Shown here: piece after piece, positions 1 through 10,216 of the stretch
How positions within the stretch are numbered: the stretch's first letter is position 1
Layout: each line of letters starts with the position of its first letter
From: Trichosphaerium sp. ATCC 40318
Lineage: Eukaryota; Discosea; Flabellinia; Trichosidae
Direction: 5' to 3'
Assembly (NCBI GenBank): GCA_038496445.1
Contig: JALMLS010000576.1
Span: forward strand, 1-26,413
DNA: 26,413 nt
The notes under the pieces: generated by a model
Database searches by the model: none
What the model was told of the DNA's origin: nothing
Seen by the model: only the letters and a program-made list of their open reading frames with translations
Translations under genes and position numbers: made by a program

Positions 1-1
1 C

Positions 2-996
2 TTTCGGATTGCTGAATCTGACAACAATGTTGAGTATTCAGTAACGTTGAGAGACTCTGTATCAAGTCAGAATACAACTATTTCAATGGTGCTTACAACT
101 GATATTGGAGAGCCTATCGATATCTGTGTGCCGTTCACTGACGACTTATCTTCGATTGATGTTGTTCAATACGACATTAACTCTCCTGCTCCAAACGTTG
201 ATGTCAACACCTTCTATACTTGCAGTCAACCAATTGTATCATGTTGGTACGACTATCTTTTGATATCAACATTAAGTAGGTCTTAAATAACACGTGATAA
301 TTGTAGGCACACCATTAGTCCTATTGGAGGTGCTAATATCGACGACTTGAATGTCGGTGATGCAATTGAAGTATCTGTAATGTGTAGAAACTATGAGTCC
401 CTTCTTGCTACAACTCAAGATATCGCTGTATCGTTTGTATTCGATGCTTCAATTGGTACAATGAGTATCATGCCAACATGTACATCCACAACATCGTCAG
501 GAGTAGGCAACAATAACCTTGCTTTCACTGGCACTCTTGATGAGACCGATGAAGCTTCGTGTACTGTCAGAATCGATATGATCGCTCCTGGTCAAGTTAG
601 CAACTTGGCTGCAACCATTAGAACAACCGCAAATAAAAATCCACCAATTAGATCTAATGAAGGAGAAGATATGTACGCCCTCCCTCATTTATCCAATTGC
701 GAACAAATCTAACTTTTGCGAATAGACAAGGAACTCAAGCTTTCTGCAACCCTCCAAAATCATCTACTATCATTGTGCAAGGTAAAAGCGAACCACCTAC
801 AAATTCTGTTCAACCTCCCACAGAACCCGTAGTAAGGAGATGTCGCAATCAACGAAGATGTTTTCGGCTTGTGCAAAGAAACTCATGTATATTTGCTTCC
901 AACTGTGTTGCACGTGTTTGTTCCAACTTCTGTTATAACACTCCGGAATGTATGTTAGACCCATTATGTGCTGGATCCTTCTGGGACAGAGTATAA
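2..996 (+). CDS. 3' part of a surface-type protein with DUF11-like domain and Cys-rich tail
   Basis: The reading frame is already open at the window edge, so the N-terminus is missing. Three exons (2-246, 307-672, 726-996) join in frame to 293 residues and a stop; introns are 247-306 and 673-725, both GT-AG. The central part (about residues 100-200), with LNVGDAIEVSV followed by alternating beta-strand pattern and ASCTVRI, resembles the DUF11/CARDB type beta-sandwich repeats of secreted or surface proteins. The last 60 residues carry about ten cysteines, with arginine clusters. No membrane segment is visible in this part. It ends 323 bases before the convergent Q-rich membrane protein gene. 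The gene call is firm; the domain assignment is by pattern only and the exact function is unknown. Confidence 0.6.
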
Positions 997-1226
997 CCAA
1001 TTTGTTAATAAACGGGCACTAATCAGTAGTGTACATCTTACAACTTGAAATCTCTCCATAAACTTGTCATTTTTACTAAAACATGCACTGGAAATAACGG
1101 GACATTTAGAGAAATGTGTGTACCAGTCAGCTGGATATGAAGGCTCTGAGGAAATTTGATTGATACAATAAAACTGTGTAGTGCAACTTAAAACCAAAAT
1201 AAAGTTGCGATAGATTGAAAGTGTAT

Positions 1227-1801
1227 TATGAGTGATTGAAAAGATGATTGATTTAAGAATTGTACAATAACTTTTATTTGACAAGTACAGTGATTATTGT
1301 TTGTTTAAATTGTATCTTATTAAATCGTCAAGTCTGATACCCAAATGAAGAAACCAACAATGAGAACCATGAAAAGTAAAGCTAAGGGGAAAACTAAGTT
1401 AATAGCTATTAAACGGTGTCTAATCATAGTACCTTCTGGTTGAGGGTCATAAGAAACTTGAGGTTTTGTTGGTTGATTGATTGACCTTATCAACTGTGAT
1501 GAACTTTGTTTGTATGCTCCTGGTCGGTGATTTGATTTCTGTTGTTGTGATTGAGATGTTTGTATTGTGTTGATAGATTGTTGTTCTCGATATTGCTGTT
1601 GTTCAACGTTTTCGTGTTCAATAGGATACGGTGATGGTACTTGCTGTTTTGTCAAACAAGAATAGCATAGTGAACCAATTAATACAATGTAAAGAAAGAA
1701 GAGTTGTGTCATCGAGTGAGAGTTTGTAAAATGAAGTTAAGTCATTTGTGCTAAATTTCAATCAAGAAAATTACAAACATTTCAAGTCAGATTGATTTTA
1801 C
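1227..1801. repeat. Left arm of small inverted repeat (partner 9360-9938)
   Basis: This 575-base arm matches the reverse complement of 9360-9938 at high identity. It contains a complete copy of the Q-rich membrane protein gene, about 90 bases upstream of its start and about 90 bases after its stop, including the poly(A) signal (AATAAA on the minus strand at 1273-1278). Matching stops abruptly on both sides. No transposase, target-site duplication or terminal repeat was found. Confidence 0.9.
1320..1712 (-). CDS. Q-rich single-pass membrane protein, copy 1
   Basis: Single-exon gene of 130 residues. Residues 1-20 form a hydrophobic signal peptide (LFFLYIVLIGSLCYSC), residues 21-95 are a low-complexity linker rich in Q, S and P with YPIEHENVEQQQ and DPQPEG, and residues 105-125 (FPLALLFMVLIVGFFIW) form one membrane helix followed by a five-residue tail. 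This predicts a small type I membrane protein with the linker outside or in the lumen. A second copy lies at 9448-9846 in opposite orientation; the first 90 residues are identical except for a two-residue insertion there, while the C-terminal third differs at about seven sites. The conserved frame and conserved flanks suggest both copies are used. Family not recognised. Confidence 0.7.
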   Translation of the reverse strand: MTQLFFLYIVLIGSLCYSCLTKQQVPSPYPIEHENVEQQQYREQQSINTIQTSQSQQQKSNHRPGAYKQSSSQLIRSINQPTKPQVSYDPQPEGTMIRHRLIAINLVFPLALLFMVLIVGFFIWVSDLTI

Positions 1802-1970
1802 CATGTATTATAGAAATCAGCGCTAGATTGAGACCTATGTAAAACAATCCAATGCTCAAGCGCAGTAAAGGAAATACAAAGGACACAAAAGGAAAAAACA
1901 GGTTGAAACAATTACTAATATCTATCAAGTACATGGCGGCGTTTATTGGTTGTTTGCTGTGTATGCTACT

Positions 1971-2226
1971 TTATAACACTCCTTTAATTCCTTTAATATT
2001 TTGAACAGGTAGAAATGATGATGCCCATTTCCGAAGTGCCGGAGGACAGCCATAAGCACACCAACAAATAAAAAAGAAAGCACTTAACCTACGCAGAAAA
2101 ATCAATTAAAAAACATAAAAAAAATTAAACTTACCACGCATCACGTGTTAAGTATTTTATACTCTCTCCTGTTGTAGAAGTAGTATCAACTTTGTTATAT
2201 TTATCCATATCATTGCTTAATTTCAT
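1971..2226 (-). CDS. Small predicted membrane protein, 69 residues
   Basis: Two exons, 2226-2135 and 2088-1971, are separated by a 46-base GT-AG intron (GTAAGT donor) and join in frame. The N-terminal half is polar and threonine-rich; a hydrophobic, cysteine-containing stretch (LSAFFFICWCAYGC, about residues 32-45) could be one membrane helix, followed by a basic segment. The ATG lies only 36 bases after the stop of the larger minus-strand gene. The support is the clean intron and frame; I recognise no family, and a short gene model like this could be fortuitous. Confidence 0.4.
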
Positions 2227-2261
2227 TAGTACAAAAATAAGTAGTAGGTGGGTATAACGTA

Positions 2262-3877
2262 CTAGTCTATTTGTTTAAGACTTTTTGGGTCATTTGAAAT
2301 ACAAGTCACTCGAATCTGATCCTCATCAATCTCTTTAAGGTAACCATACATTGCTTTATCAGATGTGTATTTACAAATTATCAACTCTGAACCATTAGTG
2401 AGCGTGCACCTGATTTTAAAAAAAGAGTTAGAGTGGCGTAATAGAACAAAGAATAAACCAAAGTTGTTTCGTACTTTGCAATATTTGATGTGATTGATGT
2501 ATTGTCAGTATCTAAAAATACAAACACGCGTTGCATGTTTTGTACAGCAGGACAATACGCAAACTGCCGTATGAGATGAAAAACAACCTCAAAAATGTTT
2601 TCTGGTGCGATAGTTGTTGACATTCCTCTATCTCTAAATTTTAATAGAGTTTTTTGTGTAAGATGAAACGCTAAATTGCTGGCATCCAGCACCATTGCCA
2701 CGTGCTTTGCAAAGCTAAAAAGAATACAATCAATACACAGAATAGAGATGTTAAAAAAGTAATGATCACGTGCTTTTTAGGACCACTAATCTGCCTGAGT
2801 GTGAAGAAACTTTTTTCTTCGGTTGATAATTCGTTTATTTTTTTTGAAATGTCAATATCATTTACAGCAGGTATTTGTGGCCATGGCTTCTTTGTTCTTT
2901 TCCTAGATAGGCGCTTTTGTTTCTTTGATGTTGGTGCAGGAGATTGATTAGTAGTATCATCCTACAATACAAAGTGAGTCCACAAAAAAAAAGCGACAAA
3001 GAAAAAAAAAACCCACAAAACTTACTCTTTTTCTTTTTTCTCCTTGTTTATTCTGTGATTGCTTTTGGCTTTTGTTTATTGTTGTTATGCTTGTACGCTT
3101 CTTTTTGCGTCCTGGAGTTGATTTCTTTGATTCCTTTGTATCTGTTGGGATAGTACCGATAGTATGAAGTTGTTGTTTATGTTGATCCTTCTTATGAGGT
3201 GTCAACAACACTTTGCCTCTTGAAACCTTTTTCTTTGGTGTTCCAATAAACACAGCTTGCGTTACAGTTAGTTTCGAAAGGTTTTCATCACGAAAAGGAT
3301 TATTTGAAGCGAAAAGTTGAGAAATTGGATAAAAAAGTGATGGATTGGTGTAAACTGGCAGGCACATACTTGGAAACGCGCTTTTAGCTGGTTTAAGCGA
3401 TTTTTTCCTCTTTGACTTTTCAGGTTCCGAATTATTTTCTTCTGTAGGTGTTGTCGTGTCTTCTGGAGCGTCTTCCATTTGAGTGTCAGTTGGATCGGCG
3501 TATAATGCTGCAAAGGGATCAACTATCGTTTTAGTCGATTTTTTAACCTTTACAGGCGTAGACGCCTTTGTTTTCTTCTTTTTGGTAGCTTCTTTCTTAA
3601 CTTTTTTCTTGGGCTTCACAGTCTCGTTTTTAGACTGTTTTACATATTTTTCAGGCGTTTTCGCAGGTTTTGAGGGCTTTGTATCCTTTTTCTCTTCCTT
3701 TGCCTCAGGTTTCGCAATTGGTTCGTCTTCCGACATACTGAGGTCATAGAGATCATCGTCATCGTCTTCGTTAGCTTCACTTCCGCCCTCACTAAAAACG
3801 TCTAAATCCAAGTCATCTAGATCGTCGTCTGCCTAGGCATTAACATTTAATAATTGCCGTACAGCTTCGCTTACCAT
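2262..3877 (-). CDS. Lysine-rich protein with C-terminal NYN/PIN-like domain
   Basis: Five exons (3877-3875, 3832-3026, 2961-2774, 2714-2475, 2409-2262) sum to 1386 bases, 461 residues. The first exon would be only the ATG, followed by a GTAAGC intron. The third intron (2715-2773) begins with GC (GCACGTGATC); reading it as an intron is what keeps the frame. Residues 1-35 are strongly acidic, the next 280 are lysine-rich and disordered (many KKK and KRK runs, likely nuclear). The C-terminal 130 residues are folded, with VLDASNLAF, VFVFLDTDN, TSDKAMYGYL and ISNDPKSLK, an order of acidic motifs that recalls NYN/PIN ribonucleases of the YacP type. The nuclease idea is inference; if the GC intron is wrong, this would be two genes split near 2700. 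Confidence 0.6.
2715..2773 (-). other. GC-AG intron, lysine-rich/NYN-like gene
   Basis: Donor GCACGTGATC, acceptor TTTTTAG, 59 bases, phase 2. No GT in the neighbourhood gives the required phase. Confidence 0.55.
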
Positions 3878-4147
3878 TGTTGAGCTTTAATTCGAAGTAT
3901 AACAGTTTTAATACCGTTGACATTCAATTCAAATAATATCCGAAAACATTTCCATATTTTCGACCTTTGTGACCCTTAGCTGACACAATTGTTACTGGCT
4001 TACAAGAGGAGAAAAAGAGGTGGTAGCCGTTACAGAAGTGATCTTTGTAGGCTTTAGAAAGCTGTGAAGACTGAAGTTACATGAATCTTTGTGAGGGCTT
4101 AGTTGTTTTTTAGTGTACAGTGTTTGAATCATACGATAGTTCATATG

Positions 4148-6529
4148 CTAGCTAATGGGTACCTGTTCCATATCATTCAATTCTTTGTCCATTCTTGGCT
4201 GAGAAGCGAAGAATTGAGTCACTGGAGCATCGACAAGTGGCATCACACCACGGCTAACTTGACCAAGCTCGACATCAGGCCTATAGAAAATTTACAAAAG
4301 TGTTAAGGGAGTATTCGTATCAAGTACCTAGCATGTTTGATTGTTGCTACTAATGTATCAACGTCTCCTTTCCACCAATAAGGAATCAAAACTAGCGTAA
4401 TACCTAAATCATTGTTGAGAATGCTGCTTTAATACGTTTAAGACATACCTAGCTCGGCGCAAACTCGCTGCTTTTTAGCATCAGCAATCTGGTAACGGCT
4501 TACTTTATGATACAAATTATGATAATGCTGCTCTCCTGAACCAAAGGAATTTAATACAAAGGAGAATTAAAATGACTATAAAATTGATGAACACTTTTTT
4601 GTACCTTGGTACTCAATAGCTAGATTGTAGTGTGGTATATAAACATCTAGGGTAAGAACACCATTTCTTAAATACATGATTTGCTCTTCAGCAACCTTGT
4701 ATTTACTCGGTATTCTGTTCCGTATGTATTTATAAACAAGTCTATTTGGGGTTATTTCAACTTGCTAACTAATAAAGTGATGCCTTGCCTTTGAGTTGCT
4801 CGCTTGTCTCTATTATTAAATAGTTTCCAGTTAAAGTTATATCCTGGATGCAACTCCTGAAGCACTTGAGGCCAATATCTACATAATGGTTAACGATATC
4901 GCTGTCACTCTTCTCACGTACCGAATTAATCCTCTACCTCCAATGTTTGACATCTGCGAAGCTGAAACACGATACCTAATTGACTTCCATGAGTATGACG
5001 TTATAAACGAAACATTCGCACCATGCATCTGGCTGTTGTATTTGGAGCCTGCTCTGAGCAGCCTTTAAGAAAGGCATGTAATTTGCTCGTTTTTGCCAAA
5101 ACTGCTTTGGCGCATTTCTACAGGTGTCACTTTCTTAAATCCTTCTTACTTTGATATGAAAGCAAAAGTATATTATTACTCACTTGAACATACTTTCTTT
5201 CCACTTGTGATCAGGGTATGCAATAGAAAGCAATCGTAGCATCGAATTGTTAACACTAAAAATCACAATCAAAGAAAAGAAAAAAAGACGTTTGTGATAA
5301 AAACCAACCAACCTTGTAAGTAAACTCGAACCGCCAAGATCGTTAAGAGTCCTCAATGTAATTTCATACCATCCATCCAAATCCTTTATACCAATAGACT
5401 TAGCTGCATCGTTCAAGAATACATGAATATTTTGATTATCAAGCCAATACTTACTGGGCTTTCTATACCAGTAGGTTAGCGTTCAACGAATCTGAAGGAG
5501 CCGAAGCATTGCCTAAATCTGTTGATATCCCAATCGTGTTCACTATATATTGTACGAAGAGCGTTGTACAGGGATCCATTGTACCTAAACAATAAAATTG
5601 TTAAAACTTAAATTATTCTATTAACTTACTGATGCACAAGCAAGCCTGCTCCTCCTTGTTTCATGACAACTGACGATTGTATTCCATACCAATCGTCAAG
5701 ACTATCATGACCAAGTTTTATAGAAAGCATATCAAAATACTTTCTCTGAGTTTTAAGGCAGCTCCAAAACTTTCGCGGCTTCCTTAGAAATAAAAGTTAA
5801 CAACTAAACGAGCGCGCAAAAGTAGTACTACAAACCCTGTACTAAAATGTATAGCTTCCCACTTATAATGAGGGTATATGACCTGAAGTGCTTCAAAGGG
5901 AGATCCATTGTACCTAAAAAAAAAACAACATGAGAAATTGCATATTTTCAAATTGTTTGTGTATACACGTGATTTATTATTGTTGCTCCTCCAAAATTTC
6001 GTATTGTCTTTGCACCAATATTATACCATCCATCATAAGTATGTATACGTAACTGTCGACCAAGTGTTTCATAGAACATTTTGTGATTGTTGAAATCGTT
6101 CCAAAAGCCCCAAGCTGTTTCCCTAAACAAAAACTCGACGTTATGATTCAGTAGAGCACTCCAAAGAGTTAGGAATGTACCTGAAGTGCCAATGATACCA
6201 CTCGTAGTTAGGAAAAGCGTTTGTGATGGCGTTAGCGATGGAATTGTTGTATCTGTTAGTTGTAAGTGTTTTGATACTATGCGAATGATTTTGACGCGTC
6301 TTGTACCGGTTTAATGATATTTTAGCTTGATCATTGTATTTAAAGTGCTTAGGCGTCGTTTCATACCAATCATCTAGCGTCTTTACGCCTATACCCGTTG
6401 CTAGATTATTAAATACATTTCTGTCTTGTTTTAGCAACCTTTTTGCGTTGGTACGTTTCTACGTTATGTACAGTTAGAGTATAAACCTCTGGGAACGTAA
6501 CTTACTGCTGTAACGCGTCTTATACGCAT
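4148..6529 (-). CDS. DWY-repeat protein with PD-(D/E)XK-type nuclease-like C-terminus
   Basis: Fifteen exons and 14 introns (43-69 bases) join to exactly 552 codons, 551 residues. The start MRIRRVTAKR is basic and could be a mitochondrial targeting sequence. Five repeats of about 75 residues follow, each with a D-[DGA]-W-Y motif, then GG and LL, then YNGS or a variant, then YP..xW and FW. Residues 430-520 form another domain: LDVYIP (D440), LAIEYQGEQHYH (E451, Q453), a K/R-rich helix and ITLVLIPYWW, the order expected of a Vsr/DUF559/RAP-like restriction-endonuclease fold. Similar repeat-plus-nuclease proteins are known from Rhizophagus, dictyostelids and algae (from memory). Two introns, 5463-5512 and 4742-4788, have GC donors (GCAATG, GCAAGG). 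Substrate unknown; organellar nucleic acid is a guess. Repeat boundaries coincide with phase-2 introns. Confidence 0.8.
4742..4788 (-). other. GC-AG intron, DWY-repeat gene
   Basis: Donor GCAAGG, acceptor AAATAG, 47 bases, phase 2; it links the fifth repeat to the nuclease-like domain. Confidence 0.7.
5463..5512 (-). other. GC-AG intron, DWY-repeat gene
   Basis: Donor GCAATG, acceptor TATAG, 50 bases, phase 2. It sits at the same place in its repeat as GT introns in the neighbouring repeats (after HFR/RFR). Confidence 0.75.
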
Positions 6530-6949
6530 TGTTGTTACAGTTTACACTACGATCCATTATAACACTGTATAACAGTGAGCAGGTTACTGTATGACTACAG
6601 GCATGGCTATACCGAAAATAACGCGTTAGCAAGTCATGTCAAGTCCAGATGTCGCTGTTCAGTCAACACCGTCTGTGCATAACTACAGTGTAGTGGAGAA
6701 ACCGAAATGAAGACAAAATCAATATTCAAGTACCCCAAACCCCGCCCCACCTTCGCTAATAGTCTAGGTCTATTGGATCGTCCATACTTACGCTCAAGGA
6801 GAAGACAGAACACCGGACAAAGTATGTACTTCTACATTTAACAGAATGCGTTAAAAAACACTCGTAACGCACGTACTAAGGTACACATATATCAAAACAG
6901 GCAAAGAGGGCAGAAAAGAGGTATTGTGTCTGCAATTAGCAGCAATAGA
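6530..6949. other. Intergenic stretch without a supported gene
   Basis: It lies between the start of the DWY-repeat gene and the end of the small zinc protein gene, both on the minus strand, so it should contain the promoter of the former. A short plus-strand frame begins with an ATG at about 6705 (MKTKSIFKYPKPRP) and meets a possible GTATGT donor, but no continuation could be fixed. A 15-base near-palindrome (CACTGT-ATA-ACAGTG) lies at about 6562-6577. Confidence 0.4.
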
Positions 6950-7321
6950 TCACACAAGCGATTCAAAGACATCAGGGAAGCTATGGTACGCGTTAATATT
7001 GGCTGTAACGGCTTTTAGCCGAAATATTATTCTTACTCTCTGTGGTAGCCTTTCCAATAACCGCATTTTGTTCTTTAATAGCACTCAACTATTTAATCAA
7101 GTGCCTCAAAAGGACATCAACTTTAAATACGTCAAACGGATAACAAAACGTCATTCTTACGTACTACATGAATCTGTATGTATTGTAGAGATAACGATCA
7201 AGAAAGTTAACCTTGTACCGAAGTTTGGAGGTGCGCTAAACCATAATTTTTCGCGAATCAATCTAGATTGACAAAAACCACAAAACTCCATTTTTGGTGA
7301 CTTGTCTAATGACGTGTTCAT
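6950..7321 (-). CDS. 60-residue GRF-like zinc-finger protein
   Basis: Four exons (7321-7219, 7173-7161, 7072-7037, 6980-6950) with GT-AG introns join to 60 residues ending in ESLV. The four cysteines, C14 and C17 (FCGFCQ), C37 (DSCST) and C42 (TKCGYWKGY), have the spacing and the terminal CGYW of a diverged GRF-type zinc finger, a small nucleic-acid-binding fold seen alone or at the end of topoisomerases and nucleases. The tiny second exon (13 bases) and an 88-base intron make the model uncertain, but the second cysteine pair only appears when these splices are used. It is divergent from the membrane protein gene at 7629. Confidence 0.4.
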
Positions 7322-7628
7322 TCGGGCGTAATCACTTTGAATACTCAATAATGCTGTTTACATTATTACAGTCAATTCTTTGTTGTATAATGTTGTTGTG
7401 GCGTTAACGCTCACAACGAGAAAAAATCGCGAAAAATTACAGTTGTAAATTTTTTCTATCTATCACGATTTGTTAATTGTTATTAGGCTGGGCTTCAGGA
7501 CAGACACTGCTATTTCATTGTCGCAAAAAAAATACAGTAAGTCTTATTGCAAGTAAATCAAAAGTAGTTTTCTAAAAAGGGTGTATTTGCAGGACTTATT
7601 TATTGATTGGGCTGAAACTTTAAAGAGT
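7322..7628. promoter_or_regulatory. Divergent upstream region with unresolved first exon(s)
   Basis: It separates the minus-strand zinc-finger gene from the plus-strand membrane protein gene. An intron with a GTAAGT donor at 7537 and a TTTGCAG acceptor ending at 7592 looks real, and the frame upstream of it stays open back to about 7477, where another acceptor (TTATTAG) ends at 7486. I could not find a convincing upstream start codon, so part of this stretch is probably coding or 5' untranslated exon. Confidence 0.4.
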
Positions 7629-8837
7629 ATGCCAAATGACCCACAGCTAAGGAGGAATAAAGCCAAGGAACTTATTAATACGAAAAGACAAGAAACACGT
7701 GCTAACGTTATGTCACGCCTGCTATTTAAACACTCCAACAAAACAGGGCAAGACGAGTCTAGTCATAACAGTACAAACAAAATCAAATTCAGAAATTTCC
7801 TTCGTTGGCCTGGTGACAAGAATATTCCTCCTGGTAAAGCTACTCTACATGCATCTAGGGATATACATAGAAGAGGATTTACATCAAAACCAGATACTCA
7901 ACTAGCTGATATTGATCCAAACATGTCTTTTTCTGAAACAATGAGTGGATATAATTTTTCAGAATCGATGTCTGGTCTTGAGTTTTCTTATTCATCTTAT
8001 TCAGATGAGCTCACACAAGATGAGTTCTCAGATATGGATACACCAGTATCAGGACTAATGAGGACAACGTCTGTAGAGATGAATCATTTGAGACAGCAGA
8101 TGCATATCAAAGAGCTTGAAGATCAGCTTGGCCTTTTAATCACGACTTTAGAATCCTACCTTCAACAGACAGGTTCTTCTACCAGTCTCGCATCATTATT
8201 TCAAAACGTGGATCACTCTCAACTTGCATTAATCCTATTTATTACACGTGCGTCATTGTGTGCTATATGTAGCGACGGGTATTTGCTGTTTTTGTTAGTG
8301 CTTATTATTGTTATAGTTTGGTTAACAAGTGTATTGTCATCGTATATTTCGCTTGTGCTTCTACTGTCTTTGGTGTTGAGCATTGTTTTACTTGCGACGC
8401 CAGTAATCAAGATTATATTTACACTTAAACAACAAGAAGATGGTAGGAACGTTTGATTGTGACACGTCATTTTTGCTTACTTTATTGTTTCTAAAGGCGA
8501 GCACCAGAATGAAGAACAAGACGGAGAGAATGCAACGCTTCACAGGATTATAGCTTGCCTCAAAGAGCTTGATTATCGTCAACATATGTTCTCTAATAGT
8601 TACACTTGGAATAGCATTGTGGAGATATTATTTTGGAAGGTAATACTTCATGAGTTACCTTTTTGTTTAAATTAACTTTATTCTTAGGAGTTCTCAACGT
8701 CGTTTTTGACTTCACTGTTTTTGTTATTTGTAGCTTACGCAGCTTATCGGTTATCGACTACAATAGTTTTTGTTGGTATGGCGTTCGCTTGGGCAGTGTC
8801 TTTTCTAAGGCATGACAAATTGATATCCGAGGAATAG
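7629..8837 (+). CDS. Multi-pass membrane protein, possibly reticulon/Pex30-like
   Basis: Exons 7593(or earlier)-8442, 8497-8639 and 8688-8837 join in frame; introns are GTAGGA..AAAG (54 bases) and GTAATA..TTAG (48 bases). From the first internal ATG (7629) the protein has 368 residues; the frame is open further upstream. The N-terminal half is soluble, with a short repeat (SFSETMSG, NFSESMSG) in a serine/acidic region and a probable coiled coil (about residues 155-185). Two to three membrane helices follow (LFLLVLIIVIVW, ISLVLLLSLVLSIVLL), then a polar loop ending EILFWKEF and a final hairpin of two helices (SLFLLFVAYAAY, FVGMAFAWAV). Paired hairpins with W-[KR]-[EN] before the second one recall membrane-shaping ER or peroxisome proteins, but this is a topology argument only. 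Confidence 0.65.
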
Positions 8838-9359
8838 GCGAAAAACGCTTGATGTAATTTTATATAAAACACATGTAATTTTTTTGTACAATTTTTGGTA
8901 CTGTTAAGATGAGCCTGCACACTAGCTAGTGCTTGTTTGTTTATTATAAATTAAAAAACCTATTAAAAACCCTCACTATTTCTTCTTGTATAGTTCAGTC
9001 ATTAGCACTAGCGTATGCAAAGAGCTTGCAAAGTAAAACACAGAAAATAGAAGATATCATTTTTAGTTGCACACGTTTTGCAATCACCTTTAAGGGTTAT
9101 ACGCGTGTAAGGTGCACCTTGTAGTACCACAGCAATTTATGTGATGCCATGACTGATTCTACACAAATTCTTCAGTCGAGTGTACGTCATTGTATTTTTT
9201 GGATAGGAAGGCAAGCCATGGAATGTTGTTTGCACGTGATGCCTTTCACAAAAAACCTTTTTATTTCAGTTCATTGATGAGATGAATGTACTCACAAGGT
9301 ACTATTGTTCTTATTCATTGTTTAATCTAAAATGTATTCGAGAGTGATTAAGTCCTTAT
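8838..9359. other. Intergenic stretch, no supported gene
   Basis: AT-rich DNA between two plus-strand genes; it must hold the terminator of the membrane protein gene and the promoter of the next gene. The longest frame (8933-9124) has no ATG start, Met-poor hydrophobic composition and no splice continuation. A short ATG frame at 9149 (MTDSTQILQSSV) runs into a GCACGTGAT motif like the GC donors elsewhere, then a TTTCAG, but the joined product is only about 31 residues, so I do not call it. Confidence 0.4.
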
Positions 9360-9938
9360 GTAAAATCAATCTGACTTGAAATGTTTGTAATTTTCTTGAT
9401 TGAAATTTAGGCAAATGACTTAACTTCATTTTACAAACTCTCACTCGATGACACAACTCTTCTTTCTTTACATTGTATTAATTGGTTCACTGTGCTATTC
9501 TTGTTTGACAAAACAGCAAGTACCATCACCGTATCCTATTGAACACGAAAACGTTGAACAACAGCAATATCGAGAACAAAAACAACAATCTATCAACACA
9601 ATACAAACATCTCAATCACAACAACAGAAGTCAAATCACCGACCAGGAGCATACAAACAAAGTTCATCACAGTTGATAAGGTCAATCAATCAACAAACAA
9701 AACCTCAAGTTTCTTATGACCCTCAACCAGAAGGTACTCTGATTAAACACCGTTTGATAACTATTAACTTTACTTTCCCCTTAGCTTTACTTTTCATGGT
9801 TCTCATTGTTGGTTTCTTCATTTGGGTATCAGACTTGAAGATTTAATAAGATACAATTTAAACAAACAGTAATTACTGTACTTGTCAAATAAAGTTATTG
9901 TACAATTCTTAAATCAATCATCTTTTCAATCACTCATA
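9360..9938. repeat. Right arm of small inverted repeat (partner 1227-1801)
   Basis: Reverse-complement match of 1227-1801. It differs by a 6-base insertion in the coding region (adds KQ) and scattered substitutions, mostly in the last third of the gene. The arms are about 7.56 kb apart and enclose the 69-residue, lysine-rich, DWY-repeat, zinc-finger and multi-pass membrane protein genes. Confidence 0.9.
9448..9846 (+). CDS. Q-rich single-pass membrane protein, copy 2
   Basis: Single exon, 132 residues: signal peptide (1-20), Q/S-rich linker, one C-terminal membrane helix and tail SDLKI. Compared with the 1320-1712 copy it has a two-residue insertion (EQKQQ) and about seven substitutions, clustered after residue 90 and mostly conservative in type (R/K, M/L) or at the edge of the helix. 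An AATAAA poly(A) signal follows at 9888-9893. Both copies keep an open frame of almost the same length, which argues against either being a dead copy. The next gene, galactosylceramidase, is convergent. Function unknown. Confidence 0.7.
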   Translation: MTQLFFLYIVLIGSLCYSCLTKQQVPSPYPIEHENVEQQQYREQKQQSINTIQTSQSQQQKSNHRPGAYKQSSSQLIRSINQQTKPQVSYDPQPEGTLIKHRLITINFTFPLALLFMVLIVGFFIWVSDLKI

Positions 9939-10216
9939 CCTTTGCACCGCACGGAAGTGGTATAAAATCTTGTAAAATGGCTTAAATCGAACATGTCCTT
10001 TAAACTGTCCACTTGTTTTCATGGTTTCAATTTGTCTAGCCAAAGTAAGAATTGCTCTAATTGATAGTACAGGATTGCCTATCAATAAATTACCTGACGA
10101 AGTCAGTTTTTATCTAATTTGGTACCACAAAAAACTACATTTATTATAAAAGAAGTAAGCAGCTAAGTCAAGGCTATTTCTCAACTTTTGTTAAGTGTTC
10201 TTTTATGTAGCGTGAT

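Noticed and set aside
2702-3153. Plus-strand frames rich in F and K
   Set aside because: They are antisense to lysine-rich codons and poly(T) introns of the minus-strand gene, start without a proper context and have no splice continuation.
6924-7271. Plus-strand 115-residue frame
   Set aside because: It is antisense to the zinc-finger model, starts with a non-ATG codon and has no recognisable domain; kept only as an alternative.
8933-9124. Short plus-strand frame in intergenic DNA
   Set aside because: No ATG, no domain, no splice partner.
9149-9330. Small ATG frame with GCACGTGAT and TTTCAG
   Set aside because: Joined product is about 31 residues with an intron of 38 bases; too weak to call, although the donor-like motif is notable.
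1227-9938. Transposon with terminal inverted repeats
   Set aside because: The arms contain a host-like gene, and no transposase, integrase or reverse transcriptase lies between them.
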